Assembly (NCBI RefSeq): GCF_001685355.1 | Contig: NZ_CP016438.1 | Coordinates: 4,092,001-4,156,000 of the forward strand | From: Streptomyces lincolnensis | GTDB taxonomy: Bacteria > Actinomycetota > Actinomycetes > Streptomycetales > Streptomycetaceae | Length of the DNA stretch: 64,000 bases | Reading direction: 5' to 3' | Part shown: in pieces, positions 25,780-34,131 of the stretch | Numbering within the stretch: position 1 is the stretch's first letter | How the letters are laid out: the number at the start of each line of letters is the position of its first letter | Notes under the pieces: generated by a model | Told to the model about the DNA's origin: nothing | Seen by the model: the letters and a program-made list of their open reading frames with translations, nothing else | Databases searched by the model: none | Program-made: the position numbers and the translations under genes

Positions 25780-27231
25780 ATGTCCACGCCGCCCCGCCGC
25801 TCCCCCACCGCCCGTCCTGCCCCGCGCCGACCACGACCCCCCGTACGGCGGAAGAAGCCGCGCTGGGCCATGCGGGCGGTGACCACGCTGTCCGTCGTGG
25901 TGCTGGCGTCCGCCGGGATCGGGCACGCGGTGGTGACGAGCATCGACGCGGACATCGAGCGGGTGGACCCGTTCAAGGACATGAAGAACCGGCCGCGCGC
26001 CGGGCACGGGATGAACGTGCTGCTGGTCGGCACCGACGGGCGGGACAACCTCACGGAGGCCGAGCGGCGCAAGTACCGGCTCGGCGGGGCACCCTGCCAC
26101 TGCACCGACACGATCATGATCGTGCACATCTCGGAGGACCGGGAGCGGGCGAGCGTGGTGAGCCTGCCGCGCGACTCCTACGCCGTGCCGCCCGCGCACG
26201 TCGACCGGACGACCGGCAAGCGGCACGGCGGGCACCCCATCAAGCTCAACGCGGCCTACGCGGAGGGCGGGCCGAACCTGACCGTGCGGACGGTCGAGAA
26301 GATGACCCGGGTGAAGATCGACCACTATCTGGAGGTCGACTTCACCAGCTTCATGAAGACGGTGGACGTGCTCGGCGGCGTGAAGATCTGCACGATCGAA
26401 CCGCTGAAGGACTCCTACACCGGCCTCGACCTGCCGCCCGGCGCGCACACCCTCCAGGGCGGCCAGGCCCTCCAGTACGTGCGCGCCCGGCACGTCGACG
26501 GCGCCTCCGACCTCGGCCGTATGCAGCGCCAGCAGCGTTTCCTGGCCGCCCTGATCGACCGGTCGACGTCCTCCGGGATCCTGCTCAACCCGATGAAGTT
26601 CCGGGACGTGACCCGGGCCGTGCTGGGCTCGGTCCGCGCCGACAAGGGCTTCGGCACCGACGAGCTGATCGACCTCGGCCGGGCGATGCGGAACTTCTCC
26701 CCCTCCTCCTCCGAGTTCACGACCGTGCCGATCGGGCGGATGGGATACGCCGTGAAGGGCGTCGGTTCCACGCTGAAGTGGGACGCGAAGAAGTCCGAGA
26801 GGCTGTTCAGGACCCTGCGCGAGGACAAGCCGCTGAGCGTGCACAAGCCCCGCAGCAGGGTCGCGCGGGTGGCCGTGGCCCCGCAGCAGATCCGGGTCCA
26901 GGTGGAGAACGGCACACCCACGGCCGGGCTCGGCCAGCGGGTGGACGCCCAGCTGGCGGCGACCGGCTTCCGCACCACCCGGCAGCCGGTGAACTCCGCG
27001 AACCGCACGGTGAAGCGCACGGTGGTGGCCTACGACCCCCGCTGGGACCGCTCGGCCCACTCGCTCGCGACGGCCCTGCCGGGCAGCGAACTGCGGCCGG
27101 TGAAGGGGCTGGGGCCGACCCTGAAGGTGATCGCGGGGGCGGACTTCGCGAAGGTGCGGAAGGTGAAGGCCGAGGATCCGTATCAGGGGGAGTTCGGGGT
27201 GATGACGGGGGACGAGGCCGGGTGTCCCTGA
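25780..27231 (+). CDS. LCP family glycopolymer ligase with LytR_C domain, copy 5
   Basis: 483 residues. Pro/Arg-rich cytoplasmic start, membrane helix at about 31-52 (AVTTLSVVVLASAGIGHAVV), LCP domain at about 80-240 (MNVLLVGTDGRDNLTEAERRKYRLGG, CTDTIMIVHISEDRE, VSLPRDSYAVPP, KLNAAYAEGGPNLTVRTVE, ALQYVRARHVDGASDLGRMQRQQRFL) and LytR_C near 370-455 (IRVQVENGTPTAGLGQRVDAQL). It has a CHC motif before the conserved TD that the other copies lack. Divergent from the GT2 gene across a 140-base gap. Confidence 0.89.
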   Translation: MSTPPRRSPTARPAPRRPRPPVRRKKPRWAMRAVTTLSVVVLASAGIGHAVVTSIDADIERVDPFKDMKNRPRAGHGMNVLLVGTDGRDNLTEAERRKYRLGGAPCHCTDTIMIVHISEDRERASVVSLPRDSYAVPPAHVDRTTGKRHGGHPIKLNAAYAEGGPNLTVRTVEKMTRVKIDHYLEVDFTSFMKTVDVLGGVKICTIEPLKDSYTGLDLPPGAHTLQGGQALQYVRARHVDGASDLGRMQRQQRFLAALIDRSTSSGILLNPMKFRDVTRAVLGSVRADKGFGTDELIDLGRAMRNFSPSSSEFTTVPIGRMGYAVKGVGSTLKWDAKKSERLFRTLREDKPLSVHKPRSRVARVAVAPQQIRVQVENGTPTAGLGQRVDAQLAATGFRTTRQPVNSANRTVKRTVVAYDPRWDRSAHSLATALPGSELRPVKGLGPTLKVIAGADFAKVRKVKAEDPYQGEFGVMTGDEAGCP

Positions 27232-27288
27232 CATCGGGGCACGCGGTCCTCACGGGCCTCCCGGCCCTCGAACCCCTCTCAGTCCCCG

Positions 27289-27846
27289 TCAGTCCTCGAA
27301 CCCCTCCGCCACCCGCCGCTCCCGCAGTTCCATGATCGCGCGGCGGCGGGCGAGACGGTGGGTGCGGCGGATCTGGGCCTCCTGGTTGCGGCGCTTGTCG
27401 CGCTCGGTCTCCGGGAGCACCGGCGGCACCCGGCGCGGCTTGCCGTCGGCGTCCACGGCGGCGAAGACGAGGTAGGCGGAGCCGACCTGGGTGGCGGGGT
27501 TCGACTCGTTCCAGCGCTCGGCGAGGACCCGTACGCCGACCTCCATCGAGGTCCGGCCGGTCCAGTTGACCTGGGCCTTCACATGGACGAGGTCGCCGAC
27601 GCGGACGGGCTCCAGGAAGGCCATCTCGTCCATGGAGGCGGTGACCGCGGGCCCGCCGCTGTGCCGCCCGGCCACGGCGCCCGCCGCGTCGTCGACGAGC
27701 TTCATGATCACGCCGCCGTGCACGGTGCCGAGCAGGTTCGTGTCGGCGTTGGTCATGATGTGGCTGAGCGTGGTCCGGGACGCGGAGGTCGGCTTGCCGG
27801 GGATATCCGGAGTTTCCGATTCCGCGGCGGAGGCCTGGTCTGTCAT
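27289..27846 (-). CDS. acyl-CoA thioesterase, hotdog fold
   Basis: 185 residues. Hydrolyses acyl-CoA thioesters. The single hotdog domain has TLSHIMTNADTNLLGTVHGGVIMKLVDDAAGAVAGRHSGG, with the family's Asn/Asp and HGG turn, and the later VHVKAQVNWTGRTSMEVGVRVLAE strand. The C-terminal 50 residues are Arg-rich and charged. ATG at 27846 with GGTGGAGG. Convergent with LCP copy 5. Chain-length preference is unknown. Confidence 0.87.
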   Translation of the reverse strand: MTDQASAAESETPDIPGKPTSASRTTLSHIMTNADTNLLGTVHGGVIMKLVDDAAGAVAGRHSGGPAVTASMDEMAFLEPVRVGDLVHVKAQVNWTGRTSMEVGVRVLAERWNESNPATQVGSAYLVFAAVDADGKPRRVPPVLPETERDKRRNQEAQIRRTHRLARRRAIMELRERRVAEGFED

Positions 27847-27965
27847 GGCCTCCACCTTATGCCGAGCTGACATCCGGGGAATTTGTGTCAGCTTGGCAAC
27901 AGGAGGGCCCTGATTTTCCGACGAACCTTGTAAGGCACAGTGCCCTGCCCTGCACACTGGGGCGC

Positions 27966-29276
27966 ATGAACGATTGGCCCGAGGGGCGGCACGGCGACAA
28001 CCGCGGCGACCGGTACGGACGCGGCAGCGCGAACGCGCAGCCCGAGAGTGCCCGTGTGATGCGGCAGGTCCGCCGCGGCCAGGCGGCTCCGCCGGGCCCC
28101 GGTGGCTACGGCCCCGGCCCCTCGGCCCAGCAGTACGGAGGCGGAGTGCCGCCGCAGCCGTCGTACGTCAACGGCGGTGACGACGGCGCCTACGGCTACG
28201 ACAGCGGCTACAACACGGGCCAGGTCTACGGCTCCCCCGGTGGCGGTGGCCACGGCGGCGGTCCCGGCGACTACGACCACGGTCCGCGCCCCGCGCCGAA
28301 CTGGCGCAGGCGGATCAAGTGGACGGCGATCACCGTGGTGACCGTGCTGGTCGTCACGACCGTGGGCACCTACTTCTGGGCCGACTCCAAGCTCAACCGC
28401 GAGGTCGACCTGTCCAAGGTGATCGACCGCCCGGAGCAGGGCGACGGCACGAACTACCTGATCGTCGGCTCCGACAGCCGCGCGGGCATGTCCGCCGAGG
28501 AGAAGAAGAAGCTGCACACCGGGTCCGCCGAGGGCAAGCGCACGGACTCGATGATGATCCTGCACACCGGGAGCAACGGCGACACGCTGATCTCGCTGCC
28601 GCGTGACTCGGACGTGGAGATCCCGACCTTCGTGGGCTCGGAGTCCGGCAAGACGTACAAGGGCACCGGCCGGCACGTGAAGCTGAACGCGGCCTACGCC
28701 GAGGACGGTCCCGAGCTGCTGGTGCGCACCGTCGAGTTCAACACCGGGCTGCGCATCGACCACTACGTGGAGATCGGCTTCGCCGGCTTCGCGAACATCG
28801 TGGACGCGGTGGGCGGGGTCGAGATCGACATCCCCAAGGGCGGCATGAAGGACACCAAGTCCGGTGCCGACTTCCCGGCGGGCAAGCAGACGCTGAACGG
28901 CGAGCAGTCCCTCGCCTTCGTCCGCACCCGGTACGCGCTCAAGGGCTCCGACCTGGACCGCACCAAGAACCAGCAGAAGTTCCTCAACGCGCTCGCCAAC
29001 CAGGTCGCGACCCCGGGCACGATCCTGAACCCGTTCAAGCTCTACCCGACGATGGGCGCGGGCCTGGACTCGCTGGTCGTCGACAAGGACATGGGCCTGT
29101 ACGACCTGGGCAAGATGTTCTGGGCGATGAAGGGCGTCAACGGCGGCGACGGCACGTCCATGAACATGCCGATCTCCGGGTCCGCGAACGGCAACCTCGT
29201 CTGGGACAAGGCCAAGGTGAAGCAGCTCGTCGAAGAGCTGAAGAACGACGAGAAGGTCACGGTCTCGGGTGAGTGA
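27966..29276 (+). CDS. LCP family glycopolymer ligase, copy 6
   Basis: 436 residues. The cytoplasmic N-terminal 110 residues are Gly/Tyr/Asp-rich (GYDSGYNTGQVYGSPGGGG), then a membrane helix (WTAITVVTVLVVTTVGTYFW, about 120-139). The LCP domain at about 155-330 contains NYLIVGSDSRAGMSAEEKKK, RTDSMMILHTG, ISLPRDSDVEIPTF, KLNAAYAEDGPELLVRTVE and LAFVRTRYALKGSDLDRTKNQQKFL. No LytR_C domain. Start is the ATG at 27966. Its last 8 bases overlap the HAD gene, implying one operon. Confidence 0.89.
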   Translation: MNDWPEGRHGDNRGDRYGRGSANAQPESARVMRQVRRGQAAPPGPGGYGPGPSAQQYGGGVPPQPSYVNGGDDGAYGYDSGYNTGQVYGSPGGGGHGGGPGDYDHGPRPAPNWRRRIKWTAITVVTVLVVTTVGTYFWADSKLNREVDLSKVIDRPEQGDGTNYLIVGSDSRAGMSAEEKKKLHTGSAEGKRTDSMMILHTGSNGDTLISLPRDSDVEIPTFVGSESGKTYKGTGRHVKLNAAYAEDGPELLVRTVEFNTGLRIDHYVEIGFAGFANIVDAVGGVEIDIPKGGMKDTKSGADFPAGKQTLNGEQSLAFVRTRYALKGSDLDRTKNQQKFLNALANQVATPGTILNPFKLYPTMGAGLDSLVVDKDMGLYDLGKMFWAMKGVNGGDGTSMNMPISGSANGNLVWDKAKVKQLVEELKNDEKVTVSGE

Positions 29277-29943
29277 CACCTCCGGCCCCGCCGCCCCGGC
29301 AGGTGGCGGCAGGGTGCCGTTCGACGCGGTGCTCTGCGATGTCGACAACGTGATCCGGTTCTACGACCCCTCCCGGCTGTACGCCCTGGAGCGGGCCGCC
29401 GGGCTGGCCGAGGGCACCACGATGAAGATCGCCTTCGCGCCGGAGCGGGATCTGCCGCTGCTGCTCGGCCGCATCGACGGCCGGGAGTGGGTGGGGCTGA
29501 TCGCCGAGGGGCTGCTCGGGCTGGTCCCCGAGCCGACGACCTGGGAGCTCGGCAGGGCGCTGCTGGAGTCCCCGTTCCACGCGAACGAGGACGTGGTGGA
29601 CCTGCTGCGCCGGGCCGGCACCCGGGTCCCGCTGGTCCTCGTCAGCAACGCCACGCTCACCCTGGAGGACGACCTCGCCACGCTGGGTCTGTCCGACCTC
29701 GCGGACCATGTCGTCAACAGCGCCCGCATCGGCATCGTCAAGCCGGACCCCCGCATCTACCACCACGCCGCCGCCCTGGCCGACGTCCGCCCCGACCGCT
29801 GCCTCTTCGTGGACGACACCGAGGAGAACCTGACCGCCGCGGCGGCCCTCGGCATGTCCCCGGTCCACTTCCGCGAACCGGCGGACCTGGAGCGGGCGTT
29901 GCAGCCGCTGTTCGACCGGGACCGGCCCGTGCGGGTCAGGTGA
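29269..29943 (+). CDS. HAD-superfamily hydrolase
   Basis: 224 residues. Phosphatase of the haloacid dehalogenase superfamily. Motif I is FDAVLCDVDNVIRFYDP (nucleophile Asp and +2 Asp), motif II LVLVSNAT, motif III Lys in GIVKPDPRIYHHAA, and motif IV CLFVDDTEENLTAA. The GTG at 29269 overlaps the stop of LCP copy 6 by 8 bases. Its 3' end overlaps the convergent CbrC-like gene by 8 bases. Substrate unknown. Confidence 0.87.
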   Translation: MSDTSGPAAPAGGGRVPFDAVLCDVDNVIRFYDPSRLYALERAAGLAEGTTMKIAFAPERDLPLLLGRIDGREWVGLIAEGLLGLVPEPTTWELGRALLESPFHANEDVVDLLRRAGTRVPLVLVSNATLTLEDDLATLGLSDLADHVVNSARIGIVKPDPRIYHHAAALADVRPDRCLFVDDTEENLTAAAALGMSPVHFREPADLERALQPLFDRDRPVRVR

Positions 29944-30433
29944 AGTCGGCGTAGGCCAGGTGCCGGGCGCAGCCGCGGCAGCGGAAGAGATACGCGCTCG
30001 GCCCGCCGTCGGCGTCCAGTGCGGCCAGGAAGTCCTCGTCGAACTCCGCCGCGAGGGTCTCCAGGGCGTCCGGGTGGGGCCGTAGCTCGCGGGCACCGGC
30101 CCGGCCGAGGAAGACGGCGGCGTCGCCGCAGTGCGTGAGCCACCGGGGCTGCTGCCAGGCAAGGAAGCCGGGCGTGTGCTCGGCGACCGCGCGCACGACG
30201 TCCATGGGCACGCGCCCGTCGACCTCCGTGAACTGCGCCTCGTAGCGGTCGGCCGCACTGCCGTCGGCGATGCACCACGGGCACACGGGGGCGGGAAGGT
30301 CGGCGACGCTGTACACCGGGCCGGTGTACACGTAGCCGCGGGCCTCCCCGCAGCAGCCGCAGGCATCGGCCGAGGGCACCACCGAGCCCGTGGCGACCGG
30401 GTCGGGGTGATAGGGGAAGACGGGCAGGGTCAT
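29936..30433 (-). CDS. CbrC family protein (UPF0167)
   Basis: 165 residues. Related to E. coli CbrC, which is linked to colicin E2 tolerance; molecular function unknown. Conserved features are LPVFPYHPDPVATGSVV at the start, the CGCC, CPWC and CRGC cysteine pairs that look like zinc-ribbon ligands, and FLAWQQPRWLTHCGDAAVFLG in the middle. ATG at 30433. It overlaps the HAD gene tail-to-tail. Confidence 0.78.
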   Translation of the reverse strand: MTLPVFPYHPDPVATGSVVPSADACGCCGEARGYVYTGPVYSVADLPAPVCPWCIADGSAADRYEAQFTEVDGRVPMDVVRAVAEHTPGFLAWQQPRWLTHCGDAAVFLGRAGARELRPHPDALETLAAEFDEDFLAALDADGGPSAYLFRCRGCARHLAYADFT

Positions 30434-30507
30434 GGGTCCCAGGCTGCCGCAGGCAGGGGCAAGGGCACCCGGTCGGGGTGCCCTTGCGTGCGGTTCGGCG
30501 GTGGGGG

Positions 30508-30870
30508 TCACATCGCCATGCCCGCCATCGCGCGGCAGGTCTCCACGCAGCGGCGACACGCTTCCGCGCAGCGCATCATCTGAGGATCGTCCGGCATGGA
30601 CATACACGCCTCGGCGCACATCTCGCAGGCCTTGGCGCACATGGCGCACATGTCGGCGTGGAGGGGCGAGCGGCGCATCATCATGTCCGCGCACATCCGG
30701 GTGGTCTCGGCGCAGTCGATGAGCGCGCGCATGATCTGCATCTGGGCCTGGCCGCCCTTCTGCATGCAGGCGCTCATGGTCTCCTCGCAGAGGCTGTGGC
30801 AGTTCATGCACGCCTCGACGCAGTCCTGCATCTCCTTGCTCATCACGGACATGTTCTCGGCCTGGGTCAT
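30508..30870 (-). CDS. four-helix-bundle copper-binding protein (Csp/DUF326-like)
   Basis: 120 residues, very rich in Cys, Met and His. Cysteines recur at helical spacing (DCVEACMNCHSLCEETMSACM; MCAMCAKACEMCAEACMSM; RCAEACRRCVETCRAM), the pattern of Csp copper-storage proteins that fill a four-helix bundle with Cu(I). No signal peptide, so a cytosolic Csp3-like role is likely. The ATG follows AGGAGGAGCC. It lies about 3 kb from the CopC-CopD operon, which also points to copper handling. Confidence 0.83.
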   Translation of the reverse strand: MTQAENMSVMSKEMQDCVEACMNCHSLCEETMSACMQKGGQAQMQIMRALIDCAETTRMCADMMMRRSPLHADMCAMCAKACEMCAEACMSMPDDPQMMRCAEACRRCVETCRAMAGMAM

Positions 30871-31010
30871 GGCTCCTCCTGGGAGGTGCGGGAGCCCGGG
30901 GCGGGCCCCGTGCCCTTCCGTCCTACGCCTGCCGGGCGCCGGGCGCCATCCGACGTACGCCGGTAATCCGGGCCACGGCGTGAGGTCCGACCGCGGCGGC
31001 GAACGACGAA

Positions 31011-31033
31011 GGGCGCCCGGCAGGCGGGCGCCC
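31011..31033 (-). terminator. hairpin after the acyl-CoA dehydrogenase gene
   Basis: Self-complementary arms GGGCGCCC at 31011-31018 and 31026-31033 separated by 7 bases, just past the dehydrogenase stop codon (minus strand). Confidence 0.6.
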
Positions 31034-31050
31034 CTCGACTTCGCGAGCCG

Positions 31051-32208
31051 TTACGGCAGGTTGCGGGCCATGACGATGCGCTGGACCTGGTTGGTGCCCT
31101 CGTAGATCTGCGTGATCTTGGCGTCGCGCATCATGCGCTCGACCGGGTAGTCACGGGTGTAGCCGTAGCCGCCGAGGAGCTGGACGGCGTCGGTGGTGAC
31201 CTCCATGGCCACGTCCGAGGCGAAGCACTTGGCGGCGGCGCCCTGGAAGGTCAGGTCGCTGTCGCCGCGCTCGGAGGCGGCCGCGGCCTGGTAGGTCAGG
31301 GCGCGGGCCGCGGCGATCTTCATGGCCATGTCGGCGAGCATGAACTGGATGCCCTGGAAGTCGGCGATCGGCTTGCCGAACTGCTTGCGCTCCTGGACGT
31401 AGCCCTTGGCGTAGTCGAGGGCGCCCTGAGCGACACCGAGGGCCTGGGCGGCGATGGTGATGCGGGTGTGGTCCAGGGTCTTCATCGCGGTGGCGAAGCC
31501 GGTGCCCTCCTCGCCGATCATGCGGTCGGCGGGAATGCGGACGTTGTCGAGGTAGACCTCGCGGGTCGGGGAGCCCTTGATGCCGAGCTTCCGCTCCGGG
31601 GCGCCGAAGGAGACACCCTCGTCGGACTTCTCCACGACGAAGGCCGAGATGCCCTTGGAGCGCTTGGCCGGGTCCGTCACCGCCATCACCGTGTAGTACT
31701 CGGACTCGCCGGCGTTGGTGATCCAGCGCTTCACACCGTTGAGGATCCAGTGGTCGCCGTCGCGGACCGCCTTGGTCTTCATGCCGGCCGCGTCGGAGCC
31801 TGCGTCCGGCTCGGAGAGCGCGTACGAGAACATCGCGTCGCCCTTGGCGAGCGGGCCGAGGTACCTCTTCTTCAGCTCCTCGGAGCCGGAGAGGATGACC
31901 GGCAGGGAGCCGAGCTTGTTCACCGCGGGGATCAGGGAGGAGGAGACGCAGACCCGGGCGACCTCCTCGATCACGATCACGGTGGCCAGCGCGTCGGCGC
32001 CGCCCCCGCCGTACTCCTCGGGTACGTGCACGGCATGCAGGTCGTTCGCGACCAGCGCGTCCAGCGCCTCACGCGGGAAGCGGGCCTCCTCGTCCACCAC
32101 CGCGGCGAACGGCGCGATCTTCGCCTCGGCCAGTGAACGGATCGCGTCACGGAGCATGTCGTGCTCCTCGGACGGGCGGTACAGGTCGAAATCAGCCGTT
32201 CCGGCCAA
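31051..32208 (-). CDS. acyl-CoA dehydrogenase
   Basis: 385 residues. FAD-dependent alpha-beta desaturation of acyl-CoA in beta-oxidation. Signatures include MFSYALSEPDAGSDAAGMKTKA (about 120-141), WITNAGESEYYTVMA, the RITIAAQALGVAQGALDYA helix, and YTRDYPVERMMRDAKITQIYEGTNQVQRIVMAR near the end, with the catalytic Glu in YEGTN. The start is a TTG at 32208 (MAGTADFDLYRPSEEHDMLRD), after GAGAGA. An AT-rich inverted repeat lies in the divergent region with ugd. Chain length is not predictable here. Confidence 0.9.
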   Translation of the reverse strand: MAGTADFDLYRPSEEHDMLRDAIRSLAEAKIAPFAAVVDEEARFPREALDALVANDLHAVHVPEEYGGGGADALATVIVIEEVARVCVSSSLIPAVNKLGSLPVILSGSEELKKRYLGPLAKGDAMFSYALSEPDAGSDAAGMKTKAVRDGDHWILNGVKRWITNAGESEYYTVMAVTDPAKRSKGISAFVVEKSDEGVSFGAPERKLGIKGSPTREVYLDNVRIPADRMIGEEGTGFATAMKTLDHTRITIAAQALGVAQGALDYAKGYVQERKQFGKPIADFQGIQFMLADMAMKIAAARALTYQAAAASERGDSDLTFQGAAAKCFASDVAMEVTTDAVQLLGGYGYTRDYPVERMMRDAKITQIYEGTNQVQRIVMARNLP

Positions 32209-32248
32209 GGTCTCTCACGCTCCAAAGACGCTGCGGTGCCTGCGCTAA

Positions 32249-32262
32249 TTACCGTTAAGTAA
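32249..32262. promoter_or_regulatory. AT-rich inverted repeat in the acyl-CoA dehydrogenase/ugd divergent region
   Basis: TTAC-CGTTAA-GTAA, within an AT-rich island (about 32246-32273) that stands out in this GC-rich DNA, 41 bases upstream of the dehydrogenase start. It may be an operator or part of its promoter; a regulator is not identified. Confidence 0.35.
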
Positions 32263-32398
32263 CTCAAATTTTAGGGGGCCGCCCACGGGAGTGATACGTG
32301 AGCTTGGCGACAGCGGGAAAGTTGCCCGCTGAAAGCTGTCCGCACACCCGGACTATGCTCTTCCACCGCACCCCACGGCCGTCCCACCTGGAGCACCC

Positions 32399-33742
32399 AT
32401 GAGCCTGAAGATCACCGTGATCGGCACCGGATACCTCGGCGCCACGCACGCCGCGGCCATGGCCGAGCTCGGGTTCGAGGTCCTGGGGCTGGACGTGGTC
32501 CCCGAGAAGATCGAGATGCTCCAGCGGGGCGAGGTCCCGATGTACGAGCCGGGCCTGGAGGACCTGCTGCGCAAGCATGTCGCCGGGATCGAGGGATCGA
32601 CCGGCCGGCTGCGGTTCACCATGGACTTCGCCGAGGTGGCGGCCTTCGGGGACGTGCACTTCGTGTGCGTGAACACCCCGCAGCGGCACGGCGAGTACGC
32701 CTGCGACATGTCGTACGTCGACTCCGCCTTCGCCTCCCTCGCGCCGCACCTGACGCGTCCCGCCCTCGTCGTCGGCAAGTCGACCGTGCCCGTCGGGTCC
32801 GCCGACCGGCTCGCCGCCTATCTGGCCGCGAACGCCCCGGCCGGCGAGGACGCCGAGCTGGCCTGGAACCCGGAGTTCCTGCGTGAGGGCTTCGCGGTCC
32901 AGGACACCCTGCACCCGGACCGGATCGTGATCGGTGTGCGCAGCGAGCGGGCCGAGAAGCTGCTGCGGGAGGTGTACGCGACGCCGGTCGCGGAGGGCTC
33001 CCCCTTCGTCGTCACCGACTTCCCGACCGCCGAGTTGGTCAAGACGTCCGCGAACTCCTTCCTGGCCACCAAGATCTCCTTCATCAACGCCATGGCGGAG
33101 ATGTGCGAGGCCTCCGGCGGCGACGTGGCCAAGCTGGCCGAGGCCATCGGCTACGACGACCGGATCGGGAAGAAGTTCCTGCGGGCCGGGATCGGCTTCG
33201 GTGGCGGCTGTCTGCCGAAGGACATCCGGGCGTTCATGGCGCGCGCCGGTGAGCTGGGCGCGGACCAGGCGCTGACCTTCCTGCGCGAGATCGACTCGAT
33301 CAACATGCGCCAGCGCGGGCAGATGGTGGAGTTGGCCCGGCAGGCGCTGGGCGGCGGGCCGTTCCTGGGCAAGCGGATCGCGGTGCTCGGCGCCACCTTC
33401 AAGCCCGACTCGGACGACGTCCGTGACTCGCCCGCGCTGAACGTCGCCGGGCAGATCCACCTCCAGGGTGGCCAGGTGACGGTGTACGACCCCAAGGGCA
33501 TGGACAACGCCCGCCGTATCTTCCCGACCCTCGGCTACGCCGACACCGCGGTCGAGGCCGTGCGGGGCGCCGATGCCGTACTCCACCTCACGGAGTGGCG
33601 GGAGTTCCGCGAGCTGGACCCGGCGGCGCTCGGTGAGGCCGCGACGACCCGGCTGATTCTCGACGGGCGCAATGCCCTCGATCCCGAGCTGTGGCGCAAG
33701 GCCGGCTGGACGTACCGGGCGATGGGCCGGCCGAAGGCCTGA
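32399..33742 (+). CDS. ugd: UDP-glucose 6-dehydrogenase
   Basis: 447 residues. NAD-dependent two-step oxidation of UDP-glucose to UDP-glucuronate. The N-terminal NAD fold has ITVIGTGYLGATHAAAMAELGFEVLGLD (4-31); the central part has ELAWNPEFLREGFAVQD and the active-site Cys in GIGFGGGCLPKDIRAF (about 261-276); the C-terminal UDP-binding domain has VLGATFKPDSDDVRDSPAL. ATG at 32399 after GGAGC. A TATGCT -10-like hexamer is at 32354-32359. It can supply uronic acid to the nearby glycan machinery. Confidence 0.94.
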   Translation: MSLKITVIGTGYLGATHAAAMAELGFEVLGLDVVPEKIEMLQRGEVPMYEPGLEDLLRKHVAGIEGSTGRLRFTMDFAEVAAFGDVHFVCVNTPQRHGEYACDMSYVDSAFASLAPHLTRPALVVGKSTVPVGSADRLAAYLAANAPAGEDAELAWNPEFLREGFAVQDTLHPDRIVIGVRSERAEKLLREVYATPVAEGSPFVVTDFPTAELVKTSANSFLATKISFINAMAEMCEASGGDVAKLAEAIGYDDRIGKKFLRAGIGFGGGCLPKDIRAFMARAGELGADQALTFLREIDSINMRQRGQMVELARQALGGGPFLGKRIAVLGATFKPDSDDVRDSPALNVAGQIHLQGGQVTVYDPKGMDNARRIFPTLGYADTAVEAVRGADAVLHLTEWREFRELDPAALGEAATTRLILDGRNALDPELWRKAGWTYRAMGRPKA

Positions 33743-34131
33743 ATCGAGTTCCATGAATTCCTGGCGGATATTCGCGAGGTTCGGGAATTCACGTGAAGTG
33801 GGTGAAGGGCCAGGCGCACCTGTGGGGATTTCCTGTGCACCCCAGGCCGCCACAGCCCTGTGTCCGGGGCCCTTCACCCCAAGGGATGCAAGAGCGAGAG
33901 CCCTCTCCGCGCCCGGCATATGCGGTCGTCCCCGAAATCATCAACACGAGTTCGAATCGAATTCGAGCGCGGAGCGGAATGGACCGTTCTCACAGACCAA
34001 GCACCCGTAAAAGAGAGCTAGGTAATGATCGCTTAACAAACGCGTAGTCGCGCGGAATCCGCACTCCACTCCACTGGTCGCATTCGCCCCACCCTTCCCT
34101 GGGGTTGACCTGACCATGCCAGGAGTGAGAC
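33743..34131. other. non-coding region with a large potential RNA fold, between ugd and the copper operon
   Basis: A perfect 12-bp inverted repeat, GGGTGAAGGGCC (33800-33811) and GGCCCTTCACCC (33868-33879), closes a 56-base interior that itself contains GGGG/CCCC and the palindrome CACAGCCCTGTG-like arms. This could be the ugd terminator or a structured leader or small RNA. Downstream, 33940-34060 is unusually AT-rich and includes TTCGAATCGAATTCGAG; it likely holds the operon promoter. No gene is supported. Confidence 0.55.

Noticed and set aside
33743..34131. ydaO/c-di-AMP or similar riboswitch upstream of the exported protein
   Set aside because: Streptomyces often has such switches before wall genes, but I could not find the conserved core; only a large hairpin is supported.
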